NCBI GenBank assembly: GCA_017626845.1
Contig: JAGAHX010000052.1
Location: forward strand, 1-46,434
Source of the DNA: Bacillota bacterium
GTDB lineage: Bacteria > Bacillota > Clostridia > Peptostreptococcales > Anaerovoracaceae
Length of the DNA: 46,434 nt
Direction: 5' to 3'
The notes beneath the pieces were generated by a model, which saw nothing but the letters and a program-made list of their open reading frames with translations, ran no database searches and was not told the DNA's origin. This document shows, piece after piece, positions 31,581 through 39,820 of this stretch. The position numbers and the translations under genes are program-made. Position 1 is the stretch's first letter; the number at the start of each line of letters is the position of its first letter.

Positions 31581-32465
31581 ATGAAATACGAGCAGGAATT
31601 TGAAAAATATCTGGAAAAGGAAAAGGGCACCAGCAGGAGCACCGCCAGCGCCTATCTTGGCGACCTCCGGGAGTTCTGCCGCTTCATGGAAGAGCGCAGA
31701 GGAAAGACCGGAGAGACCGCCGGAAACGCGGATGTGGCAGCATTTCTGCGGGAACTGAAGGAAGCCGGCCGGAGCGGAGCAACTGTTAACAGAAAACTCG
31801 CTTCTGTCCGTGCTTACTATGCCTTTTTACGCGCGGAAGGGAAGAGCAGCGAAGATCCCACAGCGGGTCTCAAAGCGCCGAAACAGCAGCGCAAGGATGT
31901 CGAATTCCTGAGCGTGGAAGAGGTCAATAAGCTCCTGGAGACCCCCGGCGAAGATGCCCGCGGCATCCGCGACCGGGCTCTCCTGGAGATGATGTATGCC
32001 ACCGGCATGAAGGCCAGCGAGATCGCAGCCGTCAACACCGGCGACATCAATCTGCGCATCGGTTTTGTCTCCTGCAACGGGGAGAGCGGCAAAGCCCGCA
32101 TCATCCCGCTGGGCAAACCCGCGCGCAAGGCGATCCAGCGCTATCTGGACGAGGGCAGACCCCAGATCCTCGGCGAGAGCCAGGATCCCGGCGCGCTGTT
32201 CCTCAATTACATGGGCGACCGGATGACCCGCCAGGGGATCTGGAAGCTCCTGCGTCATTACGGCGAGAAAGCCGGCATCCGCAAGGATATGAATCCGCTT
32301 ATCCTCCGCAATTCCTTTGCGGCCCACATGATCCAGAACGGGGCAGACCTCAAGTCCCTGCAGGAGCTGCTGGGTCACGAAGACATTACGGCGACGAAGG
32401 TGTTCCTGAGCCTGTCCAAGAACAGGATCATGGACGTCTACGATAAAGCCTTCCCGAGAGCTTAA
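31581..32465 (+). CDS. XerD-like tyrosine recombinase homologue with lost catalytic residues
   Basis: The 294-residue protein aligns over its whole length with XerC/XerD: a SAM-like DNA-binding domain (about 1-85, YLEKEKGTSRSTASAYLGDL) and a catalytic-domain fold. The active site is degenerate. The first arginine is lysine (Lys144 in TGMKASE, where TGLR-SE is normal), the HxLR box reads LILR (Leu240 replaces His, Arg243 is kept), and the nucleophilic tyrosine is phenylalanine (Phe275 in TKVFLSL). Lys171 and His266 (LLGHED) remain. Frame and length are intact, so it is not a decayed pseudogene but probably a DNA-binding protein unable to cleave. It follows the M20 gene by 13 bases and precedes the L19 promoter. 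Confidence 0.88.
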   Translation: MKYEQEFEKYLEKEKGTSRSTASAYLGDLREFCRFMEERRGKTGETAGNADVAAFLRELKEAGRSGATVNRKLASVRAYYAFLRAEGKSSEDPTAGLKAPKQQRKDVEFLSVEEVNKLLETPGEDARGIRDRALLEMMYATGMKASEIAAVNTGDINLRIGFVSCNGESGKARIIPLGKPARKAIQRYLDEGRPQILGESQDPGALFLNYMGDRMTRQGIWKLLRHYGEKAGIRKDMNPLILRNSFAAHMIQNGADLKSLQELLGHEDITATKVFLSLSKNRIMDVYDKAFPRA

Positions 32466-32473
32466 ATTTGTGC

Positions 32474-32502
32474 TTGCGCGGGGCTTGCAAGTGTGTTATA
32501 AT
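32474..32502 (+). promoter_or_regulatory. Sigma-A promoter for rplS
   Basis: TTGCGC (32474-32479) and a perfect TATAAT (32497-32502) are 17 bases apart. Transcription should start near 32509, about 100 bases before the L19 ATG. Confidence 0.65.
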
Positions 32503-32508
32503 CTCACT

Positions 32509-32608
32509 TGCGTTATTACGGGCGGTCCTCTGACAGAGTCTGCAAACCATTGATTTTGCGGCGTTTGGATGTCAAGAACGTCTATGAAGGAAGGAGGATA
32601 TAAGTTCC
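32509..32608 (+). promoter_or_regulatory. Structured 5' leader of rplS (candidate L19 autoregulatory leader)
   Basis: The 100-base leader can fold into at least two stems: CTGCAAA with TTTGCGG (about 32540-32565) and GGCGTT with AACGTC just after it. AAGGAGGA, the ribosome binding site, comes directly downstream. Ribosomal protein leaders for L19 are known in Firmicutes; assignment to that family here is inference and has not been tested with a covariance model. Confidence 0.45.
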
Positions 32609-32953
32609 ATGGATTTAATCAAATCTATCACTCAGGAATATGAGAGAACCGACATTCCCGAATTTTCCGTCGGAGACACCGTTAAGGTCTACCTTAAGGT
32701 CAAAGAAGGTAATAAGGAAAGAATCCAGGTTTTCGAAGGATTCGTTCTGAAGAGACAGAACGGCGGCGTTTCCGAAACGTTCACCGTCAGAAAGATCTCC
32801 AGCGGCGTAGGCGTAGAAAAGACTTTCCCGCTCCACAGCCCCAAGATCGAAAAGATCGAACTGGTCCGCAAGGGCGACGTCAGAAGAGCTAAGCTCAACT
32901 ACATGCGCGAAAGAACCGGTAAGGCTGCTAAGATCAAGAGCAAGGAAAACTAA
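32609..32953 (+). CDS. rplS: 50S ribosomal protein L19
   Basis: The 114-residue protein is L19, located at the interface of the 30S and 50S subunits. Recognisable are [34 protein letters not shown] and the C-terminal [20 protein letters not shown]. Codon use differs from the neighbours (AAG, GTT, TCC preferred), as expected for a highly expressed gene. It has its own promoter, leader and terminator, and is separated from the trmD-rimM-rpsP genes that normally precede it; none of these is in the window. Confidence 0.97.
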   Translation: MDLIKSITQEYERTDIPEFSVGDTVKVYLKVKEGNKERIQVFEGFVLKRQNGGVSETFTVRKISSGVGVEKTFPLHSPKIEKIELVRKGDVRRAKLNYMRERTGKAAKIKSKEN

Positions 32954-32965
32954 TCACGAGAGATC

Positions 32966-32990
32966 GGGAGAACAACAGTTCTCCCTTTTT
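32966..32990 (+). terminator. Rho-independent terminator after rplS
   Basis: GGGAGAAC (32966-32973) pairs perfectly with GTTCTCCC (32978-32985) around a four-base loop, followed by five T residues. Confidence 0.92.
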
Positions 32991-33020
32991 CTTTGTCCCG
33001 GACAGAGCTAAAATGGTGCC

Positions 33021-33506
33021 ATGGACTATGCGATCGTAAACGCAACAGAAGAAGACAGAGAAGAACTGCTTTCGCTGTATCATGTACAGCTCGGCAGGGA
33101 ATGCTGCCCGTGGGATGAAGAGTATCCCGGGGAGGAATCGATCGACTGGGACCTGTCCAGAAACGCGCTGTTCGTGATGAAGGCAGAGGGAAAGATCCTG
33201 GCGGCTATCTCCTTCGAAGAAGACGAGGAGGTCGACGCGTTTCCTTTCTGGGACCGTGGACTGGAACCTTCCGGCGAGCTGGCGAGGCTTGCAGTGCTGC
33301 CGGAATGGCAGAACAGGGGACTTGCAAAGGCCATGCTGCGGTTCGGCATGGAAGAATTAAAACGGCGCGGGTTTTGCGGCGTACGCTTTATGGTAAACAA
33401 GACGAACGAAAAAGCGATCCGCTCCTATGCGTCTTTTGGGTTCCACGTAGCCGGTAAATGCCACATTTACGAGCAGGATATGTTCTGCTACGAAAAGAAA
33501 CTATAG
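33021..33506 (+). CDS. GNAT-family N-acetyltransferase
   Basis: The 161-residue protein is a GNAT acetyltransferase. The acetyl-CoA loop is in LAVLPEWQNRGLAKAMLRF and the following helix and strand are VNKTNEKAIRSYASFGFHV. No substrate is predictable. No Shine-Dalgarno sequence is seen before the ATG, while TAAAAT (33009-33014) lies at the distance that would place transcription start on the A of the ATG, so a leaderless mRNA is possible. The gene is bounded by the rplS terminator and a 61-base gap before the transporter. Confidence 0.86.
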   Translation: MDYAIVNATEEDREELLSLYHVQLGRECCPWDEEYPGEESIDWDLSRNALFVMKAEGKILAAISFEEDEEVDAFPFWDRGLEPSGELARLAVLPEWQNRGLAKAMLRFGMEELKRRGFCGVRFMVNKTNEKAIRSYASFGFHVAGKCHIYEQDMFCYEKKL

Positions 33507-33567
33507 GATCTGCCTGAACGAAAGCAGCATCTATCAACCTGTAATTACAATATCGGAGACTACTTAA

Positions 33568-34485
33568 ATGATACTTATTTTGGTGAAACAGATCCTTCAG
33601 ATGTTTCTGCTGGCAGGAATCGGTTATCTGCTGTTTAAGGGTGGAAAGATCAGTCTGGAAGGCAGCAAGACCATCGGCAATATCCTGATCTACGGGTCAC
33701 TTCCTGCTGTCATCATCAACGGATTCCGCATCGAGCGTACGGCGGACCACGTCAGCGGCCTCCTGTGGAGCGCAGCGGCGGCACTGGTCATCGTTCTGCT
33801 GTCCATTCTGATCTCTCACTTCGTGTTCTGCAAAGACGGTGTGGCGGCATTTGCCACGTCCTTCGCGAACCCCGGATTCTTCGGCATTCCTCTGATCGTC
33901 GCATCCCTGGGGCAGGGCGCGGTGTTCTACGCGGCGCCTTTCATTGCGTTTCTGAACATCGGACAGTGGACCTACGGCGTTTCGCGCCTGAACGGACAGC
34001 CGGTGCTGCAGGGTTTCCAACCGAAGAAACTCATCAAAGCGCCTTTCGTCATCGCGATCCTGGTCGGCATCTTCCTGTTTGCGACGCAGCTGCCTCTGCC
34101 TGCGATCGTGGAGAATTGCCTGAGCAACGTGGCAGGGCTCAACACGCCGCTGGCCATGTTCACCGTCGGCGTCTACCTGGCGCAGACGGATCTGGTAAAG
34201 ATGTTCGCACGCAAAACGCTGTATCTGGTCTCCGCACTGCGCCTTTTGGCGATCCCTCTGCTGTCGCTGCTCATCCTGTCGCTGCTGCCTTCCTCCATGC
34301 AGGTCATGAAGACGGTGCTGCTGATCGTCGCCGCCTGCCCGGTGGGCTCCAACGTGGCGGTCTACGCGCAGCTGCACGGAAAAGATTATCCTTACGCGGT
34401 GGAGACGGTCATCATCTCCACGCTGCTTTCGATCGTAACGATCCCCTTTATCCTGTATCTGTCCACGCTGCTCTGGCACGCGTAG
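33568..34485 (+). CDS. AEC-family (auxin efflux carrier-like) transporter
   Basis: The 305-residue integral membrane protein has about ten hydrophobic helices, LVKQILQMFLLAGIGYLLFK at the start and the inverted-repeat layout of AEC carriers (PF03547-type), with conserved ANPGFFGIPLI in the first half and CPVGSNVAVYAQ in the second. Bacterial members transport malonate, malate or other organic acids; no substrate can be assigned. GGAG lies ten bases before the ATG and a possible -10, TACAAT, at 33546-33551. RbgA follows 17 bases after its stop codon. Confidence 0.88.
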   Translation: MILILVKQILQMFLLAGIGYLLFKGGKISLEGSKTIGNILIYGSLPAVIINGFRIERTADHVSGLLWSAAAALVIVLLSILISHFVFCKDGVAAFATSFANPGFFGIPLIVASLGQGAVFYAAPFIAFLNIGQWTYGVSRLNGQPVLQGFQPKKLIKAPFVIAILVGIFLFATQLPLPAIVENCLSNVAGLNTPLAMFTVGVYLAQTDLVKMFARKTLYLVSALRLLAIPLLSLLILSLLPSSMQVMKTVLLIVAACPVGSNVAVYAQLHGKDYPYAVETVIISTLLSIVTIPFILYLSTLLWHA

Positions 34486-34502
34486 GGCTTTAAGAAAAGG
34501 TT

Positions 34503-35330
34503 ATGGAACATATCAATTGGTATCCGGGGCACATGAAAAAGACCCGGGAACTCATCCAGGAAAATCTAAAACTGGTGGACGTCTGCGTGGAAGTATTGGA
34601 CGCGCGCATTCCGGTCTCGAGCCGCAATCCGATCTTGGCGGAGCTGACCGCGAACAAGATCCGCGTGCTGGTGCTCAACAAGAGCGATCTGGCGGATGAG
34701 ACGAAGACGGCGGCCTGGGCGGAGAAGCTGAAGCAGGACGGCACCTACGTGCTGGTGACCAACTGCAATTCCGGCACAGGCAGCGCAGCGCTCGTAAAGC
34801 TGCTGGAGAAGATCCGCGACGAAAAGAACGAGGGCAGGGAACGCAAGAAAGATCTGCGCCTGATGATCGTCGGCATTCCCAACGTGGGCAAATCGTCGCT
34901 CATCAACCGGCTGACGGGGAAAAAGGCGGCAAAAACGGGCAATAAGCCCGGCGTGACCCGGGGAAAGCAGTGGATCTCCCTCGGCGAGCACATGATGATG
35001 CTGGATACCCCCGGTATCCTGTGGCCGAAGTTCGAAGATCCGAAGGTAGGTCTGAATCTTGCCTTCTGCGGCTCCATCAAGGACGAGATCATGGATCTGG
35101 AGACCCTGGGCATGGAACTCATCGGCGTGCTGGCAAGGGATTATCCGGACCTGCTTTCCGCCCGCTACAAACTGGACGGGATCGCAGAGACTCCTTTGGA
35201 AAACATGGAGAACATCGCCCGCAAGCGCGGGTTTATCCTTCCCGGCAAACGGATCGACTACGAGAGAACGGCCAGGACCGTCATCGACGAGTTCCGGGCC
35301 GGTACGATAGGACGCATTACATTGGAATAG
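34503..35330 (+). CDS. rbgA: Ribosome biogenesis GTPase RbgA (YlqF)
   Basis: The 275-residue protein is a circularly permuted GTPase needed for late 50S assembly in Bacillus. The motif order is the permuted one: G4 NKSDLAD, then G1 GIPNVGKSSLINRL, a G2 threonine in KPGVTRGKQW and G3 DTPGILWP. The N terminus WYPGHMKKTRELIQENLKLV is typical, as is the C-terminal helical domain. In many Firmicutes rbgA follows rplS and lepB, and here rplS lies 1.5 kb upstream with a GNAT gene and a transporter between. A 21-bp palindrome separates it from convergent recN. Confidence 0.95.
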   Translation: MEHINWYPGHMKKTRELIQENLKLVDVCVEVLDARIPVSSRNPILAELTANKIRVLVLNKSDLADETKTAAWAEKLKQDGTYVLVTNCNSGTGSAALVKLLEKIRDEKNEGRERKKDLRLMIVGIPNVGKSSLINRLTGKKAAKTGNKPGVTRGKQWISLGEHMMMLDTPGILWPKFEDPKVGLNLAFCGSIKDEIMDLETLGMELIGVLARDYPDLLSARYKLDGIAETPLENMENIARKRGFILPGKRIDYERTARTVIDEFRAGTIGRITLE

Positions 35331-35333
35331 ACA

Positions 35334-35380
35334 ATCAAACGGGGACGGTTCTTTAAGACAAAGAACCGTCCCCGTTTGAT
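35334..35380. terminator. Bidirectional terminator, 21-bp perfect palindrome, between rbgA and recN
   Basis: Bases 35334-35354 and 35360-35380 are perfect inverted copies of 21 bp around a five-base loop. The core GGGGACGGTTCTTT matches a repeat motif that recurs in intergenic regions of Clostridia and Bacilli. The arms end in TTTGAT, with a short T-rich tail on both sides, so it could end both convergent transcripts. Confidence 0.8.
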
Positions 35381-35386
35381 CATTTG

Positions 35387-37042
35387 CTATCTCTTCAATA
35401 GTTCTCTGGCCTGCTGCCTTGCGCTCTCCGTGATCTGCGTGCCGGAAAGCAGACGGGCCAATTCTTCCACCCGTTCCTCTTCGGAGAGGGGAACGACCGT
35501 CGTATGGGTGGAGATCTCGTCGGAGATCTTTTCGATCCGGTAATGGTGGTCTCCCAGCGCTGCGATCTGGGGCAGGTGGGTGATGCAGACGATCTGGTGG
35601 TCCGCCGCGATGGAACGCAGCTTTTCTCCCACGACGCCTGCTGTAGCACCGGAGATGCCGGCGTCGATCTCGTCGAACACGAGGGTGGGGATGTGGTCCA
35701 GCCCCGCGAGGATGCGCTTCAGTCCCAGCATGATACGGGACAGCTCGCCGCCGGAAGCGACTTTCGCCAGCGGCTTAAACGCTTCTCCCTTGTTGGTCCG
35801 GATGAGGAACTCCACGCTGTCGCTGCCCCGTTCGGAGGGCCCGGCTGGTTCTATGGAAACGGAGAGGGCGGCGTCGGCGAAGTTCAGCTCCGACAGCTCC
35901 CGGTCCACTTCCTTTTCCAGGTCCTTCGCGGCGCGCTTTCTCAGAACCGACAGCCTTGCCGCGGAGGTCTCGTACTGTTCGCGGTACAGTCTGCATTTGC
36001 TCTTCAGATCTTCGAGTTCTGCGTCCGCATTTTCGATCGTCTTCAGTTCTTTCTCCGCCTTCTCCCGGTAGGAAAAGACCGCGTCCAGGCTGCCGCCGTA
36101 TTTGCGCTTCAGCCGGTCGATCAGATCCAGCCGCTCCATCTTTTCTTCCAGCTCTTCCGGAGAGAAGCTGATGGAATCCCGCAGCTTCCGCAGGTCTCTG
36201 CCCAGGTCGTCCAGGGCATAGTAGGCGTCGGATAAACGCTGCGAAGCATCCGAAAGCTCCTTGGAATAGGCGGATATGCTGTCCAGCGCGGAAACGCAGC
36301 CGCTCAGTCTGCCGGATGCGCTGTCTTCGCTGTCGTAGACCGCATCGTAGACCTGGCTTAAGGTGTTGTAGATCTCCTCGCTGTTCTGCATCAGCCGGAT
36401 CTCGTCCTCCAGCGCTTCGTCCTCTCCGGGCGTAAGGCCTGCCGCCTCGATCTCCTGCAGTTCGTAGCGCATCAGATCCTTTTGCCGCTCGCTGTCCGCC
36501 AGCTTTTTCTCCAGCGCCTGCAGGTCTGCCTTCGCTTCCGTCAGATCGCGATAAAAACCGCAGACCATGCGGCGCACGTTCTGCGTTTCTTCTCCTGCGT
36601 ACAGATCCAACACCTCGATGTGATGGTCCGTGTTCAGCAGCGTCTGATTATCGTATTGTCCGTGGATGTCCGCCACGTGGCGGCACAGGCGGTTTAAAAA
36701 GGAGAGGGGAACGATGGTGCCGTTGACCCGGCACAGGTTTTTGCTTCCGGAGGAGATGTCCCGGCGGATGATCAGAGGGTCATCGGCGGGAACGCCCGCA
36801 TCTTCCAGCAAATTGCTAATAGAAACAGCATCCATGTCCGCCGTAAGCGTAATGGAGGCCTTGTCCGCACCGGTGCGGATATAGTCGGTATCTGCACGGC
36901 TGCCGAGAGCCATGGAGACCGCCTCGATGATGATCGACTTTCCTGCGCCCGTTTCGCCGGTGATGATATTGAGGCCGGGGTGCAGGTCTAATTCCAGTTC
37001 TTTGATAATGGCAAAATCTTTGATCGAGATATGTGAGATCAT
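35387..37042 (-). CDS. recN: DNA repair protein RecN
   Basis: The 551-residue protein is RecN, an SMC-like ATPase that gathers broken DNA ends. The N terminus has Walker A ITGETGAGKSIII, then a long coiled-coil region (about 150-370), and the C-terminal half has the signature ASGGELSRIMLGLKRIL and Walker B VFDEIDAGISG, followed by QIVCITHLPQIAALGDHHY. The start codon lies seven bases after the argR stop, so argR-recN form one unit as in Bacillus (ahrC-recN). No LexA box is seen in front of argR. Confidence 0.97.
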   Translation of the reverse strand: MISHISIKDFAIIKELELDLHPGLNIITGETGAGKSIIIEAVSMALGSRADTDYIRTGADKASITLTADMDAVSISNLLEDAGVPADDPLIIRRDISSGSKNLCRVNGTIVPLSFLNRLCRHVADIHGQYDNQTLLNTDHHIEVLDLYAGEETQNVRRMVCGFYRDLTEAKADLQALEKKLADSERQKDLMRYELQEIEAAGLTPGEDEALEDEIRLMQNSEEIYNTLSQVYDAVYDSEDSASGRLSGCVSALDSISAYSKELSDASQRLSDAYYALDDLGRDLRKLRDSISFSPEELEEKMERLDLIDRLKRKYGGSLDAVFSYREKAEKELKTIENADAELEDLKSKCRLYREQYETSAARLSVLRKRAAKDLEKEVDRELSELNFADAALSVSIEPAGPSERGSDSVEFLIRTNKGEAFKPLAKVASGGELSRIMLGLKRILAGLDHIPTLVFDEIDAGISGATAGVVGEKLRSIAADHQIVCITHLPQIAALGDHHYRIEKISDEISTHTTVVPLSEEERVEELARLLSGTQITESARQQARELLKR

Positions 37043-37049
37043 TTTATCC

Positions 37050-37502
37050 TTATTTTGCAGTCATCTCGTTAAACTGGTCCAAGAGGGCCGGTACGGCATC
37101 TTTGGAGGAGATGACCATGAAGATCGTGTTGTCTCCGGCAAGGGTGCCGATGATGTCGGGGAAATTCGTCGTATCGATGGCTTCGGCAGCCGCATTGGCG
37201 CAGCCGCTCAAAGTCTTGATGACGATAATGTTTTCTGCTGCACTGATGCTGAGGATCGTCTCGCGAAGGATCTTGCGGAATCTTTCGCTGACGGGAGCAT
37301 CCGTGGAGCGGTTCTGGGTGTAGCAGCTGCGTCCGGACGGACCGGCGTGCTTTACCAACTGCAGTTCTTTGATGTCTCTGGATACGGTAGCCTGTGTTAC
37401 GTTGAAGCCGGACTCTCGCAATTTTTCAGCCAACCTTTCCTGCGTGTCGATCTCATGGGCGTTGATCAACTCAAGGATCTTCTGATGTCTTGCGTAACGC
37501 AT
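37050..37502 (-). CDS. argR: Arginine repressor ArgR/AhrC
   Basis: The 150-residue protein has an N-terminal winged helix-turn-helix (TQERLAEKLRESGFNVTQA then TVSRDIKELQLVK) and a C-terminal oligomerisation and arginine-binding domain (GTLAGDNTIFMVI). It represses arginine synthesis and activates catabolism when arginine is bound. ATG 37502 is taken since AGGAGGAGAAG directly precedes it and 150 residues is normal; the frame open to 37541 is the promoter. A possible ARG box lies 15 bases upstream. In this genome the gene is far from tlyA, with which it is normally grouped. Confidence 0.95.
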   Translation of the reverse strand: MRYARHQKILELINAHEIDTQERLAEKLRESGFNVTQATVSRDIKELQLVKHAGPSGRSCYTQNRSTDAPVSERFRKILRETILSISAAENIIVIKTLSGCANAAAEAIDTTNFPDIIGTLAGDNTIFMVISSKDAVPALLDQFNEMTAK

Positions 37503-37516
37503 CTTCTCCTCCTGAC

Positions 37517-37530
37517 TGCATAAATATACA
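37517..37530. promoter_or_regulatory. Putative ARG box in front of argR
   Basis: TGCATAAATATACA agrees with the ARG-box core TGAAT-WWWW-ATTCA at 12 of 14 positions. On the minus strand it overlaps the TATATT candidate -10 of argR and sits just before the ribosome binding site, as expected for autorepression. Confidence 0.5.
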
Positions 37531-37573
37531 ATAACACACATTAACTATAACATACTTCAAGAGGCTTGCCAAC

Positions 37574-37602
37574 TATACAAAGCATATAAAATATGATAAA
37601 AT
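37574..37602 (+). promoter_or_regulatory. Probable promoter of ruvC operon
   Basis: TATACA (37574-37579) and TG-A-TAAAAT (37594-37602) are spaced by 17 bases, 42 bases before the ruvC ATG. No LexA box of the GAAC-N4-GTTC type is present, so SOS control of this operon is not visible. Confidence 0.5.
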
Positions 37603-37644
37603 CAAATGAATTCTGCAAAATCGCAAAGGAAAGGCGCTTTTCGG

Positions 37645-38145
37645 ATGATCCGTATATTAGGAATAGACCCCGGTTATGCCATTATGGGCTGGGGCGTCAT
37701 CGAAAAAAACGGGAACAGTTTTAAGCCGGTCGCCTACGGTTCTCTCACCACGGACAAGGACATGCCCATGCCCCAGAGGCTCAAAAGCCTGTATGCCGGG
37801 CTGATGGAGATCATGGCGGAATACCAGCCGGAAGAGATGAGCATCGAACAGCTCTACTTCAACGACAACGCCAAGACCGCCATCTTCGTCGGACAGGCCA
37901 GAGGCGTTGCCATCCTTGCCGGGGTCAACAGCGGCCTTACGATCTACGAATATACGCCGCTGGAGATCAAGATGAACATCACCGGCTACGGCAGGGCGGA
38001 CAAGAAGCAGATCCAGTTCATGGTGAAGACCATGCTGGGACTCAAGGAGGTCCCCAAACCCGACGATACGGCGGATGCCATCGCGGCAGCCATCTGCCAC
38101 GGCAGAAACGGCGACGCCAAGAAGAAACTGTTCGAGATGAGATAA
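37645..38145 (+). CDS. ruvC: Holliday junction resolvase RuvC
   Basis: The 166-residue RuvC cuts Holliday junctions as a dimer. The acidic residues are in LGIDPG (Asp8), SIEQLYF (Glu68) and the C-terminal DDTADAIAAAICH (Asp140/141 and Asp144). ATG 37645 follows GGAAAGG by 11 bases and gives a normal N terminus; the frame open from 37606 (MNSAKSQRKGAFR) is probably leader. ruvA follows 19 bases after the stop codon. Confidence 0.95.
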   Translation: MIRILGIDPGYAIMGWGVIEKNGNSFKPVAYGSLTTDKDMPMPQRLKSLYAGLMEIMAEYQPEEMSIEQLYFNDNAKTAIFVGQARGVAILAGVNSGLTIYEYTPLEIKMNITGYGRADKKQIQFMVKTMLGLKEVPKPDDTADAIAAAICHGRNGDAKKKLFEMR

Positions 38146-38164
38146 ACAGCAGAGAAAGGAAGAT

Positions 38165-38758
38165 ATGCTTCACTATATCAAAGGCGTCATTACGGAGACC
38201 ATGCCGGGCATGGTGTGCATCGAAAACAACGGGATCGGCTACGAAGTCTACGTGCCGGAGCACAGCAAGGCGTATCTGACCCAGGACGGCGAGATCATAA
38301 CGCTCTACACGGCCATGATGGTGCGGGAAGACGACGTGAGCCTGTACGGCTTTACGGAGAAGGAAGCGCTCAACATGTTCCGTCTGCTGCAGACGGTGCC
38401 CGGAGTCGGTGCGAAAGCTGCCATGGCCATCCTGTCGGCTCTGTCGCTGCGGGATCTGAAACGGGCCATCGCCTTCGAGGACGTCGGCGCCATTACGAGG
38501 GCCCAGGGCGTAGGTAAGAAGACTGCGCAGATGGTGGTGGTCAAGCTGAAGGACAAGATGGGAGACGTTTCGGACCTCGATCTGCCGGAAGGCACCCCCA
38601 TGCCGTCCGTCGTGCCCGGAAGCAACAAGGAACAGGCGGTATCCGCGCTCATGGCGCTTGGCTTTACGAAATCGGAAGCCATGGCGGCGATGGCGGGGGT
38701 CACCGACGAAGGCCTTACGACGCAGGAATACATTAAACTGGCATTAAGGAACCGATAA
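38165..38758 (+). CDS. ruvA: Holliday junction DNA helicase subunit RuvA
   Basis: The 197-residue RuvA binds the four-way junction as a tetramer. Domain I is an OB fold ([20 protein letters not shown]), domain II has the two helix-hairpin-helix motifs ([15 protein letters not shown] and [19 protein letters not shown]), and domain III is the flexible C-terminal UBA-like part ([19 protein letters not shown]) that contacts RuvB. GAAAGGAAG lies before the ATG, and the stop TAATG overlaps the ruvB start. Confidence 0.96.
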   Translation: MLHYIKGVITETMPGMVCIENNGIGYEVYVPEHSKAYLTQDGEIITLYTAMMVREDDVSLYGFTEKEALNMFRLLQTVPGVGAKAAMAILSALSLRDLKRAIAFEDVGAITRAQGVGKKTAQMVVVKLKDKMGDVSDLDLPEGTPMPSVVPGSNKEQAVSALMALGFTKSEAMAAMAGVTDEGLTTQEYIKLALRNR

Positions 38759-39801
38759 TGGATACAGAAAACAGAGTGGTCGGCGCGAATCTGCAGGGCG
38801 ACGAGGAACTGATGGAGCGGTCCATCCGCCCCAAACGCTTCGAGGATTACGTAGGCCAGACCAACGTAACGGATAACTTAAAAATATATATCCAGGCGAG
38901 CAAGATGCGGGGTGAACCCCTGGATCACGTGCTGTTCTACGGTCCCCCGGGACTGGGCAAGACCACGCTGGCGGGCATCATCGCGGAGGAGATGGACGTG
39001 GATCTGCGGATCACCTCCGGGCCTGCCATCGGAAGGGCCGGCGACCTCGCGGCGATCCTCACGAACCTCAACGAAGGGGACGTGCTGTTCATCGACGAGA
39101 TCCACCGTCTGAACCGGGCCGTGGAAGAAGTGCTGTACTCCGCCATGGAGGACTTCGCGCTGGATATCGTAACGGGAAAGGGCCCCGGAGCCAGTTCCAT
39201 CCGCTTCGAACTGCCGCACTTTACGCTCATCGGCGCAACGACAAGGGCAGGTAGCCTCTCTGCACCGCTGCGCGACCGCTTCGGCATACTGGCGAAGTTC
39301 GAACTGTATAACGAGGATGAACTGGCGGCGATCATGCGCCGCACGGCCCGCATCCTGAACGTGGAGATCGACGACGAGTCCACCCGCATGCTGGCAGCAA
39401 GATCGCGCGGCACGCCTCGTGTGGCGAACCGGCTGCTGAAGCGGGTGAGGGATTTCGCGCAGGTCATGGGGACCGGCAGGATCGACCCGCCCATCGTGGA
39501 GAGCACGCTGCAGTCTCTTGGCATCGACGAGCTGGGCCTCGAAGATCTGGACCGCCGCATCCTGAAACTCATCATCGAACAGTTCCAGGGCGGCCCCGTG
39601 GGCATCGACACCATCGCGGCATCCCTGGGTGAAGAGCGGGTAACGATCGAGGACGCCTACGAACCGTATCTGATGCAGGCCGGCATGCTGCACCGCACGC
39701 TGAAGGGCCGCATGGCGTCCATCAAAGCATACCGGCATCTGGGCCTGGACGTGCCTAAGAGCATGATGCCGGAGGAAGAACAACTCACACTGGGAAAGTA
39801 G
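38758..39801 (+). CDS. ruvB: Holliday junction DNA helicase RuvB
   Basis: The 347-residue AAA+ motor drives branch migration as hexamers on both sides of RuvA. Walker [12 protein letters not shown], Walker [16 protein letters not shown], sensor [17 protein letters not shown] and the C-terminal winged helix ([20 protein letters not shown]) are intact. The ATG overlaps the ruvA stop. It is followed 19 bases later by the SpoIID-type gene, as in other Clostridia. Confidence 0.97.
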   Translation: MDTENRVVGANLQGDEELMERSIRPKRFEDYVGQTNVTDNLKIYIQASKMRGEPLDHVLFYGPPGLGKTTLAGIIAEEMDVDLRITSGPAIGRAGDLAAILTNLNEGDVLFIDEIHRLNRAVEEVLYSAMEDFALDIVTGKGPGASSIRFELPHFTLIGATTRAGSLSAPLRDRFGILAKFELYNEDELAAIMRRTARILNVEIDDESTRMLAARSRGTPRVANRLLKRVRDFAQVMGTGRIDPPIVESTLQSLGIDELGLEDLDRRILKLIIEQFQGGPVGIDTIAASLGEERVTIEDAYEPYLMQAGMLHRTLKGRMASIKAYRHLGLDVPKSMMPEEEQLTLGK

Positions 39802-39820
39802 CGCTGAGGGGGAACGGAAC

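Noticed and set aside
30122-31642. 506-residue open frame on the minus strand
   Set aside because: It is antisense to the M20 peptidase, which carries all zinc motifs and a good ribosome binding site.
37542-37644. LexA box in front of ruvC
   Set aside because: No GAAC-N4-GTTC sequence is present, so SOS control of ruvCAB is not supported here.
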